DNA from: Chitinimonas sp. BJYL2
Lineage (GTDB): Bacteria; Pseudomonadota; Gammaproteobacteria; Burkholderiales; Chitinimonadaceae
NCBI RefSeq assembly: GCF_027257935.1
Contig: NZ_JANZKW010000006.1
Location: 119,175-183,174, forward strand
Direction: 5' to 3'
DNA length: 64,000 bases
Below the pieces are notes generated by a model, which did not search any database, had not been told where the DNA came from, and worked only from the letters and a program-made list of their open reading frames with translations. Below are positions 43,172 through 52,230 of the stretch, in pieces (position 1 is the stretch's first letter; each line of letters opens with the position of its first letter). Both the position numbers and the translations under genes were made by a program.

Positions 43172-43398
43172 TCGGCGTCCTCCACCGTAAACGGCTTGAG
43201 CTGGTCGCCGTCGAGCACCTTGATCTGCTGCTCGGCGGCCGCCAGTTGCTCCTGGCAGTAGCGGATCAGCTCGCCACCACGCTTGTAGGCAGCGAGAGAC
43301 GCATCCAGCGTGGTATCGCCGCGTTCCATCTCGGCGATCAGGCCTTCGAGTTCGGTCATCGCCGCCTCGAAACTGGCGGGCTTGGTGGGTTTTGCCAT
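43168..43398 (-). CDS. xseB: Exodeoxyribonuclease VII small subunit
   Basis: A 76-aa helical protein: FEAAMTELEGLIAEMERGDTT, LDASLAAYKRGGELIRYCQEQLAAAEQQI is the standard XseB pattern. It partners XseA in processive single-strand DNA degradation. It commonly precedes ispA and dxs in Proteobacteria, as here. Confidence 0.95.
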   Translation of the reverse strand: MAKPTKPASFEAAMTELEGLIAEMERGDTTLDASLAAYKRGGELIRYCQEQLAAAEQQIKVLDGDQLKPFTVEDAE

Positions 43399-43465
43399 GG
43401 GTCTTTGCTATGTGGGCAATCGAATCGCGCGATTTTACCCTGCGCGGGGATCGGCTTTCTCGGCA

Positions 43466-43648
43466 TCACAAGAAAAAAAGCGCGCCGGTGATGACCGACG
43501 CGCTCGAAAGTACCCAAGCGTAGGCAAACCAGCCGGGCTGGCCCGGCGGCCTCGCGGTGCGGTTGGTAGTGAACCGCACAACGACTACAGGACACACTCT
43601 AGCAAGTGCTCGGTTAAATTCAAACATCCGTTTGTTTGATTGTTGCAT
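43466..43648 (-). CDS. Possible leader peptide or small ORF (60 aa)
   Basis: Reads MQQSNKRMFEFNRALARVC and ends with GWFAYAWVLSSASVITGALFFL split over the terminator: the last codons form the hairpin and T-run. A peptide whose end coincides with a strong terminator could be a leader in an attenuator for xseB-ispA-dxs, or an accident of translating the stem. No ribosome site is evident. Confidence 0.3.
   Translation of the reverse strand: MQQSNKRMFEFNRALARVCPVVVVRFTTNRTARPPGQPGWFAYAWVLSSASVITGALFFL
43473..43498 (-). terminator. Strong minus-strand terminator upstream of xseB
   Basis: On the minus strand the stem AGCGCGTCGGT / ACCGGCGCGCT (11 bp with one G-T pair), loop CATC, runs directly into seven T. 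It lies about 75 nt before the xseB start, so it ends a separate short transcript or acts as an attenuator. Confidence 0.82.
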
Positions 43649-43867
43649 TGCCGCAAATGACGTTTACGGCAGTTACGGGCGCAAAGGCATGCAAAGCCCG
43701 CAACGGCGCAGCAAGCGCCGTATCAGTATGTGTAACAAGCTTGATACACAGGACACGTCGCAACGATACAAGCCGGCACCAGACTGCACGCTGGCCTTAC
43801 TGTGGATCGCCTGCTGGCAGGCCAAAGCAGTGCAATACTGATGAAAGCCGCACAACGGGAACTCCAG

Positions 43868-44608
43868 ATGGATAAACCCCAGCACCAGCGCATCCTGCTT
43901 GTGGATGACGACCCGCAAATCCGCAGCCTGTTGCGCGACTATCTGCAGCAGTTCGGCTTTGAATGCCGCACCGAGGCCGATGCAACAGGGCTGCGCACAG
44001 CCTGGGCAGACGGCACTTACGATCTGGTGATACTGGACCTGATGCTGCCCGGTGAAGACGGCTTGTCGCTGTGCCAATGGCTGCGGGGCCAATCGCGCGT
44101 ACCGGTGCTGATGCTCACCGCCCGAGGCGAAGCAGTGGACCGCGTGGTGGGTCTGGAAATGGGGGCCGATGATTACGTGGTCAAACCCTTCGAGCCACGC
44201 GAACTGGTTGCCCGCATGCGCAGTGTGTTGCGGCGCAGCGAGCCGGCTGGTCTGCCGACCGCCCCCAGCGCCGATGCCGATCTTGTCGGGGCCGAGATCC
44301 TCCGTTTTGCGCATTGGCAGCTTAACCGCACCACCCGCGAGCTGATCGGCGAAGACGGTGTGCTGGTGCCGCTATCGAATGCCGAGTTCCGCTTGCTTTG
44401 GGTTTTCATCGAACGCCCGCGCCGGGTGCTGAGCCGGGATCTGCTGCTCGATACCGCACGCGGCCGCGCGGCCGAGGCGTTTGATCGCAGTATCGACTTG
44501 CTCGTCTCGCGCCTGCGCCAGAAACTCGGCGATGACCCCAAGGAGCCCAAGCTGATCCGCACCATCCGCGGCGAAGGTTATCTGTTCGACTGCAAGGTCG
44601 CGCCATGA
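43868..44608 (+). CDS. OmpR-family response regulator
   Basis: A 246-aa regulator: receiver domain (1-120; acidic pocket DDD 13-15, phospho-acceptor Asp57 in LVILDLMLPGEDG, Lys in YVVKPFEP) and winged helix (about 150-245; LSNAEFRLLWVFIERP, RSIDLLVSRLRQKLGDD, IRTIRGEGYLF). Start MDKPQHQR at 43868 is preferred; frames open to 43802 lack signals. The stop overlaps the kinase start (ATGA). Closest in style to OmpR/ParR pairs. Confidence 0.93.
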   Translation: MDKPQHQRILLVDDDPQIRSLLRDYLQQFGFECRTEADATGLRTAWADGTYDLVILDLMLPGEDGLSLCQWLRGQSRVPVLMLTARGEAVDRVVGLEMGADDYVVKPFEPRELVARMRSVLRRSEPAGLPTAPSADADLVGAEILRFAHWQLNRTTRELIGEDGVLVPLSNAEFRLLWVFIERPRRVLSRDLLLDTARGRAAEAFDRSIDLLVSRLRQKLGDDPKEPKLIRTIRGEGYLFDCKVAP

Positions 44609-45687
44609 CTCTCCTGCCCGATACGATACGTGGCCGCTTGTTCGGTCTGGTACTGGCGGCGTTGGTCATCAGCCATTTTTCCTTTGGCATGATCGCCTAC
44701 CTCAACCGCGAGCACTTCTCGCCAGCGGATTTCCCGCGACAGCATGAGCGCGAACCACGCCCGGCAGAACTCCGCGGGGGACCACCGCCGATGATGGTGC
44801 CCGGCCTGCCACGGCGTGATCGCGGCTTTCCCTTGGTGGGTCTGGGTGTGCAATTCCTGATTCTGGCCGCCGCCGCTTGGTATGGCTCGCGCTGGCTGGT
44901 GCGGCCCATTGAATCGCTGGCTCAGGCCAGCGCCCAGCTGGGCGACAACCTGCACAGCCCACCCATGCCCGAGACCGGCCCGCAGGAAATGCGCCTCGCG
45001 GCGCGCACCCTCAATCATATGCAGCGGCAGATCATCGACCAGCTGGCCGAGCGCACGCGCTTTCTCGCCGCCGTATCGCATGATCTGCGCACACCGCTCA
45101 CGCGCATCAAGCTACGCATCGAGCAACTCGACAACCCGGAGCTGGCGCAACGCCTGCGCGACGATGTGGGCGAGATGTCGACCATGCTCGATGGCACGCT
45201 CGATTACCTGCGCGGCGAATCGCGGGAAGAGGCCTGGCAATCGCTGGACCTGGGCGCGCTGCTGCAAACACTGGTGGACGATGCCGTCGAACAGGGCCAG
45301 CAGGCAAGCCTGCACGGCGATGCGCCCATCATCCTCGCCCAGCCCGGCACGCTGCGACGCGGTTTGCAGAACCTGATCAACAATGCTGTGCGCTATGGCG
45401 GCGATGCCGAAGTCTCGCTAAGCGTCCAGGGCGAGCGGCTCTGTATCGAAGTCCGCGACCATGGCCCCGGCATTCCCGAGGCCGATCTGGAACGGGTGCT
45501 CGAACCGTTTGTGCGGCTGGAAAGCTCGCGCAACCGCACCTCCGGCGGTACCGGATTGGGTTTGTCGATTGCCCGCGACGCCGCCCTGCGCCACGGTGGC
45601 GAACTGCGTCTGCGCAATGCGCCCGACGGCGGCCTCATCGCCCGCCTGTGCCTGCCCTTGCGCCAGAACGCATCGATACAAAGCTGA
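44605..45687 (+). CDS. Sensor histidine kinase (EnvZ-like)
   Basis: A 360-aa inner-membrane kinase: two membrane helices (11-31 and 76-96) around a short, Pro/Arg-rich periplasmic loop (EPRPAELRGGPPPMM), HAMP linker, DHp box with His159 in AVSHDLRTPLTR, and a catalytic domain with NLINNAVRYGG, DHGPGIPEADLERV and GGTGLGLSIA. The short loop suggests sensing at the membrane or via a partner. The following EF-hand gene may be such a partner. Confidence 0.93.
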   Translation: MTLLPDTIRGRLFGLVLAALVISHFSFGMIAYLNREHFSPADFPRQHEREPRPAELRGGPPPMMVPGLPRRDRGFPLVGLGVQFLILAAAAWYGSRWLVRPIESLAQASAQLGDNLHSPPMPETGPQEMRLAARTLNHMQRQIIDQLAERTRFLAAVSHDLRTPLTRIKLRIEQLDNPELAQRLRDDVGEMSTMLDGTLDYLRGESREEAWQSLDLGALLQTLVDDAVEQGQQASLHGDAPIILAQPGTLRRGLQNLINNAVRYGGDAEVSLSVQGERLCIEVRDHGPGIPEADLERVLEPFVRLESSRNRTSGGTGLGLSIARDAALRHGGELRLRNAPDGGLIARLCLPLRQNASIQS

Positions 45688-45766
45688 CACTGCCCGCTTA
45701 CACACACCTTGCATGCTGACACTGCACCCATCCCCTTCCGGATGGGGCAAGACTAGGAGTGTCAGC

Positions 45767-46384
45767 ATGAATATCAGCGCAAGTAGCGGGTATGGGGCTT
45801 ATTCCCCGCCCGGCATCGCCGGTCAGCGACCTGACCGCGCACAGATGCAGCAAAAGATTTTTGAAAAGATCGACAGCGGTGGCGATGGCAAGGTCAGCGC
45901 CGATGAGCTGGCGGCGTTTACCGCCCAAGCACCCAAACTGCCCGAGGGCGTCACTGCGCCGAGCTTTACCGATATGGATACCGATGGCGACGCACAGCTG
46001 AGCCAGGACGAATTCCAGATCGGTATGAGCCAGCTCGAAGACCAGCTCCACAGCCAGTTCGAGAGCATCCGCATGAGCGGTGGCGCCCCGTCGCTGCCAC
46101 CTGGTGGCGGCATGCAGGGTGCGCCCGGCGTGCTGTCTGCCAGCAGCACCGAAGGCAGCGAGGACGATACCCTGAGCGAGCTCTTGAAGCTATTCGATGC
46201 TGCCGATACCAATCGCGACGGTCAGGTCAGTTTCTCCGAACTGGTTGCGGCCAGCCAGACCGATACTAGCGATGGTGCGAGCGACGCCAGCACCAGCTTG
46301 CAATCCACGCTGGCAAAGCTGGTGGAGGCTTTGCTGGGTAACGATGGACAGGATCGTACCCAGCAGATTGAGGCACTGGCCTGA
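45767..46384 (+). CDS. EF-hand calcium-binding protein
   Basis: A 205-aa protein with three canonical EF-hand loops: residues 36-47 (DSGGDGKVSADE), 71-82 (DTDGDAQLSQDE) and a third (DTNRDGQVSFSE, about 144-155). Two are separated by a Gly/Ser/Pro linker; the C-terminus is helical. No signal peptide is evident. Calcium binding is strongly predicted. Start ATG 45767 has TAGGAG upstream. It follows the two-component pair by 79 nt and may be its target or co-sensor. Confidence 0.88.
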   Translation: MNISASSGYGAYSPPGIAGQRPDRAQMQQKIFEKIDSGGDGKVSADELAAFTAQAPKLPEGVTAPSFTDMDTDGDAQLSQDEFQIGMSQLEDQLHSQFESIRMSGGAPSLPPGGGMQGAPGVLSASSTEGSEDDTLSELLKLFDAADTNRDGQVSFSELVAASQTDTSDGASDASTSLQSTLAKLVEALLGNDGQDRTQQIEALA

Positions 46385-46411
46385 TACACGGCATGACATT
46401 CCGGGGGCACG

Positions 46412-46436
46412 GGGCGACGCACAGCGTCGCCCTTTT
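46412..46436 (+). terminator. Terminator after the EF-hand gene
   Basis: Stem GGGCGACGC / GCGTCGCCC with loop ACA, then TTTT; 27 nt past the stop. Confidence 0.87.
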
Positions 46437-46458
46437 CATTTTTCGCAGGGCGGTTTTC

Positions 46459-46549
46459 GTAGGGTGCAATAAGGCCCAAGGCCGGATTGCACCGCCCTCC
46501 GCCGCCAGCCGTCCTCAGCGGTGCAATGCGCGGAGCTTTTGCACCCTAC
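46459..46549. repeat. Paired-hairpin (REP/BIME-like) palindromic repeat
   Basis: Two hairpins in tandem, both with the arm GGTGCAAT: left GGTGCAAT (46463-46470) with ATTGCACC (46486-46493), right GGTGCAAT (46520-46527) with TTGCACCC (46539-46546). The whole unit is bounded by GTAGGGTGCAA (46459) and TTGCACCCTAC (46539), themselves an inverted pair. No transposase is adjacent. This resembles mobile REP doublets. Confidence 0.75.
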
Positions 46550-46655
46550 CGGTCGCAACGTAAGCAAGCCGATACCAAACCGAAAACCCGTCGATGCACT
46601 GCGCTTCCACACTCGCCCGGCCGCCTCGGCATATCCGGTTGAACAAGGAAACTCC

Positions 46656-47954
46656 ATGCATCGACTCACCCATTACTGGCGCGCGCTGGCCTGCGTGCTG
46701 GGCATTGCCGGTCTGCTCGCCGGCTGCAACGTCGAAAGCCTCAAGGGCGATGACGACGACAGCATCCACCCGCAGCTGCGCTTCGTGAACCTGCTGCCTG
46801 ATCAGGCCAGCGTGCAGGTCGAGCTTGAAGACGCCATCCATCTCGCCTCGCTGGTCTTTGAATCCCCGAGCAGCTACGCCGACAAGGACTGGCAAGGCAG
46901 TTACGACGTCGAAGTCAAGACCAGTTCCGGCGCGCTGCTGAATAGCTTCACAATTTCGCCCACGCAGAAGCTGCATCACACGACTTATCTGTTTGGCAGC
47001 ACCAACAGCATGGGCGGCGCCACACTGGTGGACGAGGCTGTTTCGGTAAACTCGGGCAAGTTCATCGCCCGCACCCTGCTGGCCGCGACCAACCTGCCGG
47101 CCTACGATCTTTACATCACCAGCGACAGCACCCTGCTCTCGGACGTGTCGCCCACGGCCTACGCAGCGTCCGTCGGCCAGGCCTCGTCGTGGAGCGACGA
47201 GCTCGCTGCAGGCCGCTATCGCGTGCGCCTGACCCAGACTGGCAGCAAGGTCGCGCTGTTCGATAGCAGCGTGGAATTCGCCGCCAACGCGAACTACACC
47301 CTGGTGCTCTACAGCCTGGGCAGCGCGCAGCTACCTACGGTGATGCTGATGCAGCCGGGTGAAGGGGGTGGCGTGGTCCTGCGCAATAGCGCAGCACGTT
47401 TGCGGCTGGTGCAGGGCAACCCGGATGTGGTCAGCATGCGTGTGGACATCGGCGGCAGCAGCGCCTATCGCACCCTGCCCTTTGGCGTGGTCACCGCCTA
47501 CGCCCAACGGACGGCGGGCGATCTGGCACTGAATATCGCGGATGAAAACGGCATCGCCGCGAGCAAGGCGGTCTCGGTGCAGCTTGCGGGCGGCAAGGAC
47601 TACAGCGTATTCCTAATCGGCGATAGCAGCGATAGCCGTGCACGGGTATATGACGATCTCAACCTGGCCGTGACCAGCACCAAGGTGGCAGGGCGCTTCA
47701 TCAACGCCAGTCTCGATCAGGCCAATGTGGACGCGGTGATGAACTACCAACCACTGGTGTCATCGTTGGCTAATGCGGCCATGTCGGCCAGCATTGATCT
47801 CGACGCCATCGCCTATCCGGTCAGCTTCAACGCGGCCACTGGTGGTAGCCTGGCCAGCACCACCACCGATACGCTGACCGCGTCGGCGGCCTATACCTTC
47901 GGTCTGCTTGGCCGCGCCGGCAACTACCGGATCGTGAGCTACCTGCGCCATTAA
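46656..47954 (+). CDS. DUF4397-containing lipoprotein
   Basis: A 432-aa lipoprotein: lipobox LLAGC (Cys at about 25), acidic linker GDDDDS, then beta-rich DUF4397-like repeats at about 37-160, 155-260 and 260-420 (RFVNLLPDQASVQVE, ATNLPAYDLYI, YRVRLTQTGSKVALFD, RLRLVQGNPDVVSMRVDIGG). DUF4397 proteins are surface or periplasmic and of unknown role. Start ATG 46656 has AAGGAA upstream. No membrane segment other than the lipid anchor. Confidence 0.87.
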   Translation: MHRLTHYWRALACVLGIAGLLAGCNVESLKGDDDDSIHPQLRFVNLLPDQASVQVELEDAIHLASLVFESPSSYADKDWQGSYDVEVKTSSGALLNSFTISPTQKLHHTTYLFGSTNSMGGATLVDEAVSVNSGKFIARTLLAATNLPAYDLYITSDSTLLSDVSPTAYAASVGQASSWSDELAAGRYRVRLTQTGSKVALFDSSVEFAANANYTLVLYSLGSAQLPTVMLMQPGEGGGVVLRNSAARLRLVQGNPDVVSMRVDIGGSSAYRTLPFGVVTAYAQRTAGDLALNIADENGIAASKAVSVQLAGGKDYSVFLIGDSSDSRARVYDDLNLAVTSTKVAGRFINASLDQANVDAVMNYQPLVSSLANAAMSASIDLDAIAYPVSFNAATGGSLASTTTDTLTASAAYTFGLLGRAGNYRIVSYLRH

Positions 47955-48050
47955 GGCGCGCACTCGGGACGGCGGGCAATGCCCGCCCTCCCGCCGGGCA
48001 CTTTTCCGTGGCACGATGGTCATCTGACTTCCTGTACTGTATCGCCCGAC

Positions 48051-48608
48051 ATGCCCCGAAAATACCTGCGCCGCTGGTTACCCGATCGCGAATCCCTGGA
48101 CCGCAATGCCTTCATGCGTCGTTGCGGGCCTTGGCTGTCCCATCCGAACCTGTGGCATCTGAATCGTCATTCAGTCGCGGGCGGGCTGGCCGTTGGCCTC
48201 GCGTGCAGCCTGGTACCGGGGCCGTTCCAGATGCTTAGCGCAACGCTCTTGTCGATTGTCTGCCGGGTCAATCTGCCGGTTGCCATTGCCGGCACCTTTG
48301 TCAGTAACCCGGTCACTATCGTGCCCATGTATCTGGTGGCATTCGGACTGGGGCGACTGGTCACCGGCAGCGTGGACGAAAACGCCGTGATTCCCGATGC
48401 CCCGGTCACCAACTGGGGTGATCTGGGACAGACCGCCATGGCCTGGGTGGACTGGATGCTGGCGCTGGGCACGCCGCTGGCTGTCGGCATCGTGCTGCTC
48501 GCCATCCTGCTGGCGCTGGCCGGCTACGGGGCCGTGCAGCTAGGCTGGCGCGGCCACGTGCTGCTGGCATTGCGGGAACGTCGCCGGCGCTGCAGCGCAC
48601 GCGCCTGA
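48051..48608 (+). CDS. DUF2062 membrane protein
   Basis: A 185-aa inner-membrane protein. It has the DUF2062 pattern: PRKYLRRWLPDRESL, SHPNLWHLNRHSVAGGLAVGLA, PGPFQMLSATLLSIVCRVNLPVAIAGTFVSNPVT, and a final pair of membrane helices before a basic tail (RERRRRCSARA). Function unknown. Start ATG 48051 has no strong ribosome site. It lies 96 nt past the DUF4397 gene. Confidence 0.85.
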   Translation: MPRKYLRRWLPDRESLDRNAFMRRCGPWLSHPNLWHLNRHSVAGGLAVGLACSLVPGPFQMLSATLLSIVCRVNLPVAIAGTFVSNPVTIVPMYLVAFGLGRLVTGSVDENAVIPDAPVTNWGDLGQTAMAWVDWMLALGTPLAVGIVLLAILLALAGYGAVQLGWRGHVLLALRERRRRCSARA

Positions 48609-48618
48609 GCAAACCGGG

Positions 48619-49395
48619 CTATCTCGAACGCTGCGCCCGTATCCACGCCTCCACATCGCGGTTGACCTGGCCGCTGCGCAGTTCGTCTGCCAGCGCGGCT
48701 TCAAAGCGGAGTCTCAAGGGCGTGTCCTTGTGCCAGCGCGACAAGATCACATGGAGGCCGTGCCGCGGTACACCGTCCATTTCCACCGGCATCGGCATGT
48801 AGGCGAACTTGTCGCGCAGCCCGGGCAAGGCGGTGTTGATCACGGTGAGGCCCACCAACTCGTCCTGCGGCACAAAGTCCACGCGGTTGGCGGCCAATAC
48901 CTTGAAGGCGGCGGCTTCATCATTGGTGTAGATCACCTCCCCCTTGGCACGCTGCAAGGCAGATTCCCACCAATAGCCATGCGGCGAAGCAATCCGGTAT
49001 CGGGGTAGATCGGCAAAGGTTTTCGGCGGTTGCTTGCTGGCATCGCTGCCCTTGAGATGGAACAGCACCGAACGATCCTGATAGATAGCCTCGCTGAAGT
49101 CATAACGGGCCGAGCGCTCCGGTGTTTGCACATACGGCAGACCGGCCATCACTACCCCATCCGCCACCAGGCGCTCCACCAGCGGCCAGCTGACCATGCG
49201 CCACTCCACGGCCACCCCCATGCGCGCGGCCGTCCGCTCGATCAGCGAGCCAAGCAAACCATGATTGGGCATGGCCGCAGACACATAGGGCGGCCAATCA
49301 CCCGTGGCTATCTGCAAGCGTTCTCGCGTGTCGGCAAAACAGGCGCTGCCTGCAAACAGCAGGCACAGGCCGATTCCCAAGAAATGTCGCCTCAT
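48619..49395 (-). CDS. Periplasmic solute-binding protein (SBP_bac_3-like)
   Basis: A 258-aa exported protein: signal peptide (1-21, SACFADT), then a type-II periplasmic fold: LQIATGDWPPYVSAAMPNHG, GLLGSLIERTAARMGVAVEW, DGVVMAGLPYVQTPERSARYDFSEAIY. No ABC transporter is adjacent, so it may be a sensor or orphan receptor. Start ATG 49395 has GGAGCGG upstream. It begins 15 nt after the phaC stop, on the same strand, and may be co-transcribed. Confidence 0.85.
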   Translation of the reverse strand: MRRHFLGIGLCLLFAGSACFADTRERLQIATGDWPPYVSAAMPNHGLLGSLIERTAARMGVAVEWRMVSWPLVERLVADGVVMAGLPYVQTPERSARYDFSEAIYQDRSVLFHLKGSDASKQPPKTFADLPRYRIASPHGYWWESALQRAKGEVIYTNDEAAAFKVLAANRVDFVPQDELVGLTVINTALPGLRDKFAYMPMPVEMDGVPRHGLHVILSRWHKDTPLRLRFEAALADELRSGQVNRDVEAWIRAQRSR

Positions 49396-49410
49396 GGCCG
49401 CTCCATGTGA

Positions 49411-51204
49411 TCAGGGTTCAGCCGCTGCACTGATACGCGCCTTCACATAGCGCCCCGGTGCGTCCTCGATTGCCGCCAACCCACCCTCACCGGGCTGGCG
49501 CGCCGCTACCGGCTTACCCCGATAAGGCGTGAGCCACTGATCCCAATCCACCCACCACGAGCCTTCATGGGCTGTGCTGCCGGCCAGCCATGCATCGGGC
49601 GTGGTTGGCAAGTCCGGGTTGGTGGCATAACCGTACTTGTTGGCGGCCGGCGGATTGACGATACCGGCAATATGGCCCGAACCACCGAGCACGAAGCGCA
49701 CTTTGCCGCCAAACAGGCGGGCGCCAGCGTAGGTGGATGTCCACGGTGCGATATGGTCCTCGCGGGCCGAGATGAAATACGCGGGCGTGTCGATCAAGCG
49801 CAGATCGATCGGTACACCGTTGAGCGTGACACCACCGGGGCGCACCAGCGCATTCTCCAGATACATCTTGCGCAGGTAGAAACCATGCATCGCGGCCGGC
49901 ATGCGGGTCGAATCACAGTTCCAGTACAGCAGATCGAACGGCATGGGCTCACGGCCCAGCAGGTAGTTATTGACCACGAAGCTCCAGATCAGGTCATTCT
50001 CGCGGAGCAGGTTGAACACACCGGCCATCTGGTGGCCTTCAAGCACACCATGCTCGTCCATATAGGCCTCGATGCCGGCAATCTGCGCCTCATCGATGAA
50101 TACTCCCAGCTCACCCGGTGCGCTGAAATCCAGCATGGTAGTAAAGAGCGTGGCTGAGGCAATCCGCTTGGCCGGGTAACGCTTGTCACGGCCTGTCGCC
50201 ATATAGGCCAGCGTCGCCGAAAGCAGCGTGCCACCTATGCAATAGGCGGCTGCGTTCACGGCCTTTTCGCCCGTGGCAGCCTCGATGGCATCCAGCGCAG
50301 CCAGCGGGCCCTCCAGCATATAGTTCTCGAAGCCCTTGTCGCGGAGGCTGGCGTCAGGGTTGACCCAGCTGATCACAAACACCGTGTAGCCCTGCCCAAC
50401 CAGCCAGGCAATCAGCGAATTCTTGGGTTTGAGATCCAGGATGTAGAACTTGTTGATCCAAGGCGGCACGATCAGTAGCGGTACCTTGTGTACCTTCTCG
50501 GTCGTGGGCGCATACTGGATCAACTGCATCAGGGCGTTCTCGTAGACCACCTTGCCGGGCGTAATGGCAATGTTCTCGCCGGGCTTGAAGGCATCCAGAT
50601 CAGTCATGCGCGGCATCAAACGGCCGCCGTTACGATGCAGGTCATCCAGCAGATGGCCAAAGCCACGAATCAGGTTCTCGCCGCCACTTTCCAGTGTGGC
50701 CTTGATGGCCGCCGGGTTGGTGGCAAGAAAGTTCGTGGGGGCCAGCGCATCAACAAACTGGCGGGTATAGAAGGCCACCTGCTGCGTGGTTTTGTCATCC
50801 AGTCCGTCCACACCGGCCACGCCCTCCTGCAGGTGGCGCGAGGCGAGCAGATAGGCCTCCTTCACGAAGGCAAACACCTGGTTGCTGACCCAGAGCTCGT
50901 CCTTGAAGCGCTTGTCCACCACCGGCGTATTCGGCAGATCTTCGCCAAACCAGAAGTGCCGCCAGCTCGCCTGCGCCAGTTCGGCATAGCTCTGCCAGAA
51001 CGCCCATTGCGCCTGCAGCATCGGTTCGGGACGCTCCAGTACCACGCGCCAGAGCGCTTCGAAGGCACGCTGCACACTGCGTGGATCCGGAATCTGGATA
51101 TCGGACGGGCGATGAGCAGCTTGCGCGATCTGCGACTGCACCAGTTGCTGCCAGTTTGCGGCCAGCTCACCCAGCTGGCTGAAGCGATCGGGGGCTTGAG
51201 GCAT
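49411..51204 (-). CDS. phaC: Class I polyhydroxyalkanoate synthase
   Basis: A 597-aa synthase that polymerises (R)-3-hydroxyacyl-CoA into storage PHA granules. Catalytic triad: Cys322 in AAYCIGGTL (the lipase-like box; usual GYCIGG has Gly at the position of the Ala), Asp in SAREDHIAPW and His in GGSGHIAGI. Length and N-terminal domain fit class I (short-chain) enzymes. The start ATG has AAGGAGA upstream. No phaA, phaB or phasin gene is nearby. Confidence 0.96.
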   Translation of the reverse strand: MPQAPDRFSQLGELAANWQQLVQSQIAQAAHRPSDIQIPDPRSVQRAFEALWRVVLERPEPMLQAQWAFWQSYAELAQASWRHFWFGEDLPNTPVVDKRFKDELWVSNQVFAFVKEAYLLASRHLQEGVAGVDGLDDKTTQQVAFYTRQFVDALAPTNFLATNPAAIKATLESGGENLIRGFGHLLDDLHRNGGRLMPRMTDLDAFKPGENIAITPGKVVYENALMQLIQYAPTTEKVHKVPLLIVPPWINKFYILDLKPKNSLIAWLVGQGYTVFVISWVNPDASLRDKGFENYMLEGPLAALDAIEAATGEKAVNAAAYCIGGTLLSATLAYMATGRDKRYPAKRIASATLFTTMLDFSAPGELGVFIDEAQIAGIEAYMDEHGVLEGHQMAGVFNLLRENDLIWSFVVNNYLLGREPMPFDLLYWNCDSTRMPAAMHGFYLRKMYLENALVRPGGVTLNGVPIDLRLIDTPAYFISAREDHIAPWTSTYAGARLFGGKVRFVLGGSGHIAGIVNPPAANKYGYATNPDLPTTPDAWLAGSTAHEGSWWVDWDQWLTPYRGKPVAARQPGEGGLAAIEDAPGRYVKARISAAAEP

Positions 51205-51346
51205 GTTGTCTCCTTATCAAGGCAGTGTAGTGCGCATTCGCCCTCGCCAAAGGTTCAAATCAATCGATGTTCTTGTTGATGTTTTTCCGCTATCACCGCG
51301 TCAGTGCATTACAGATACTGAAGGTATTGCGTGAAGGAATCTGATC

Positions 51347-52132
51347 ATGAGCACCCTGCCTACCCTGTTCATTTCTCATGGCTCGCCCATGCTGGCACTG
51401 GATGCCGGCCTCACCGGCCAAGCATGGGCACGGATTGCGGCAAGCCTGCCCAGACCCCGTGCCATCGTGGTCGCCTCGGCGCACTGGCTGACACGCCAGG
51501 CGGCGGTCAGTACAACGGCCGCACCCACGACCATCCACGATTTTCATGGTTTCCCCCAGCCTCTGTTTGCCCTGCGCTACGAACCGCCCGGTGCACCTGC
51601 CCTTGCCAGAGATGCAGCGGACTTGCTGGTACAGGCGGGTTTTGATACTGCCATCGATACAGACCGCGGTCTCGATCACGGTGCCTGGGTGCCCCTCGGG
51701 AATATGTACCCGGAGGCCGCTATCCCGACTTTCCAGCTCGCCATCCAGCCACAGGCTTCGCCTGAACATCACTGGCGTATGGGGCTTGCCCTGTCGAGCC
51801 TGCGCCATGAAGGTGTGCTGGTCATCGGCTCAGGCAGCCTGACCCACAATTTGCGTGAGCTGGTCTGGGATATCCCAGAGAACGACGCCGCGCACGATTA
51901 CGTGCCGGCATTCCGTGACTGGGTGGCGGATCGGGTCCAAGCCGGCGATATCGCCGGGCTGCTCGACTATCGCCAGCAGGCACCGGGAGCACACCGCGCA
52001 CACCCGACGGACGAGCACTGGCTACCGTTCTATGTGGCGCTAGGCGCTGCCGGTGAGCACAGCCGCAGCGAGCGGATCCATAGCGGGATTACCCATGGTG
52101 GCCTGGTGATGGACGTATATCAATTCAGCTGA
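51347..52132 (+). CDS. LigB/DODA-type extradiol ring-opening dioxygenase
   Basis: A 261-aa non-haem-metal enzyme of the YgiD/DODA class. Metal-ligand histidines: ISHGSP near residue 11, SAHWL near 45, DHGAWVPLG near 115, and ITHGGLVMD at the end. E. coli YgiD cleaves L-DOPA; here the substrate could be a small catechol. Start ATG 51347 has AAGGAA upstream. Confidence 0.9.
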   Translation: MSTLPTLFISHGSPMLALDAGLTGQAWARIAASLPRPRAIVVASAHWLTRQAAVSTTAAPTTIHDFHGFPQPLFALRYEPPGAPALARDAADLLVQAGFDTAIDTDRGLDHGAWVPLGNMYPEAAIPTFQLAIQPQASPEHHWRMGLALSSLRHEGVLVIGSGSLTHNLRELVWDIPENDAAHDYVPAFRDWVADRVQAGDIAGLLDYRQQAPGAHRAHPTDEHWLPFYVALGAAGEHSRSERIHSGITHGGLVMDVYQFS

Positions 52133-52230
52133 AGCGCGCAGAATCTGCCGCGACCTTACCTCATATCGCAGATTGACAACCAAGCGCTTGCTTTGCAAAC
52201 TGCCAATACTTCGATGCCGAGCACGCGCCC

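Larger units (their letters stand above)
43399..43867. other. Intergenic region upstream of xseB and the response regulator
   Basis: A 469-nt interval. It holds the minus-strand terminator at 43473-43498, a 60-codon minus-strand open frame running into that terminator, and the AT-rich promoter side for the response regulator on the right. No tRNA or known riboswitch is recognised. Confidence 0.5.

Noticed and set aside
51230..51243. A near match to the island core upstream of phaC
   Set aside because: One mismatch in the right arm and the hexamer at the required distance falls in the start codon.
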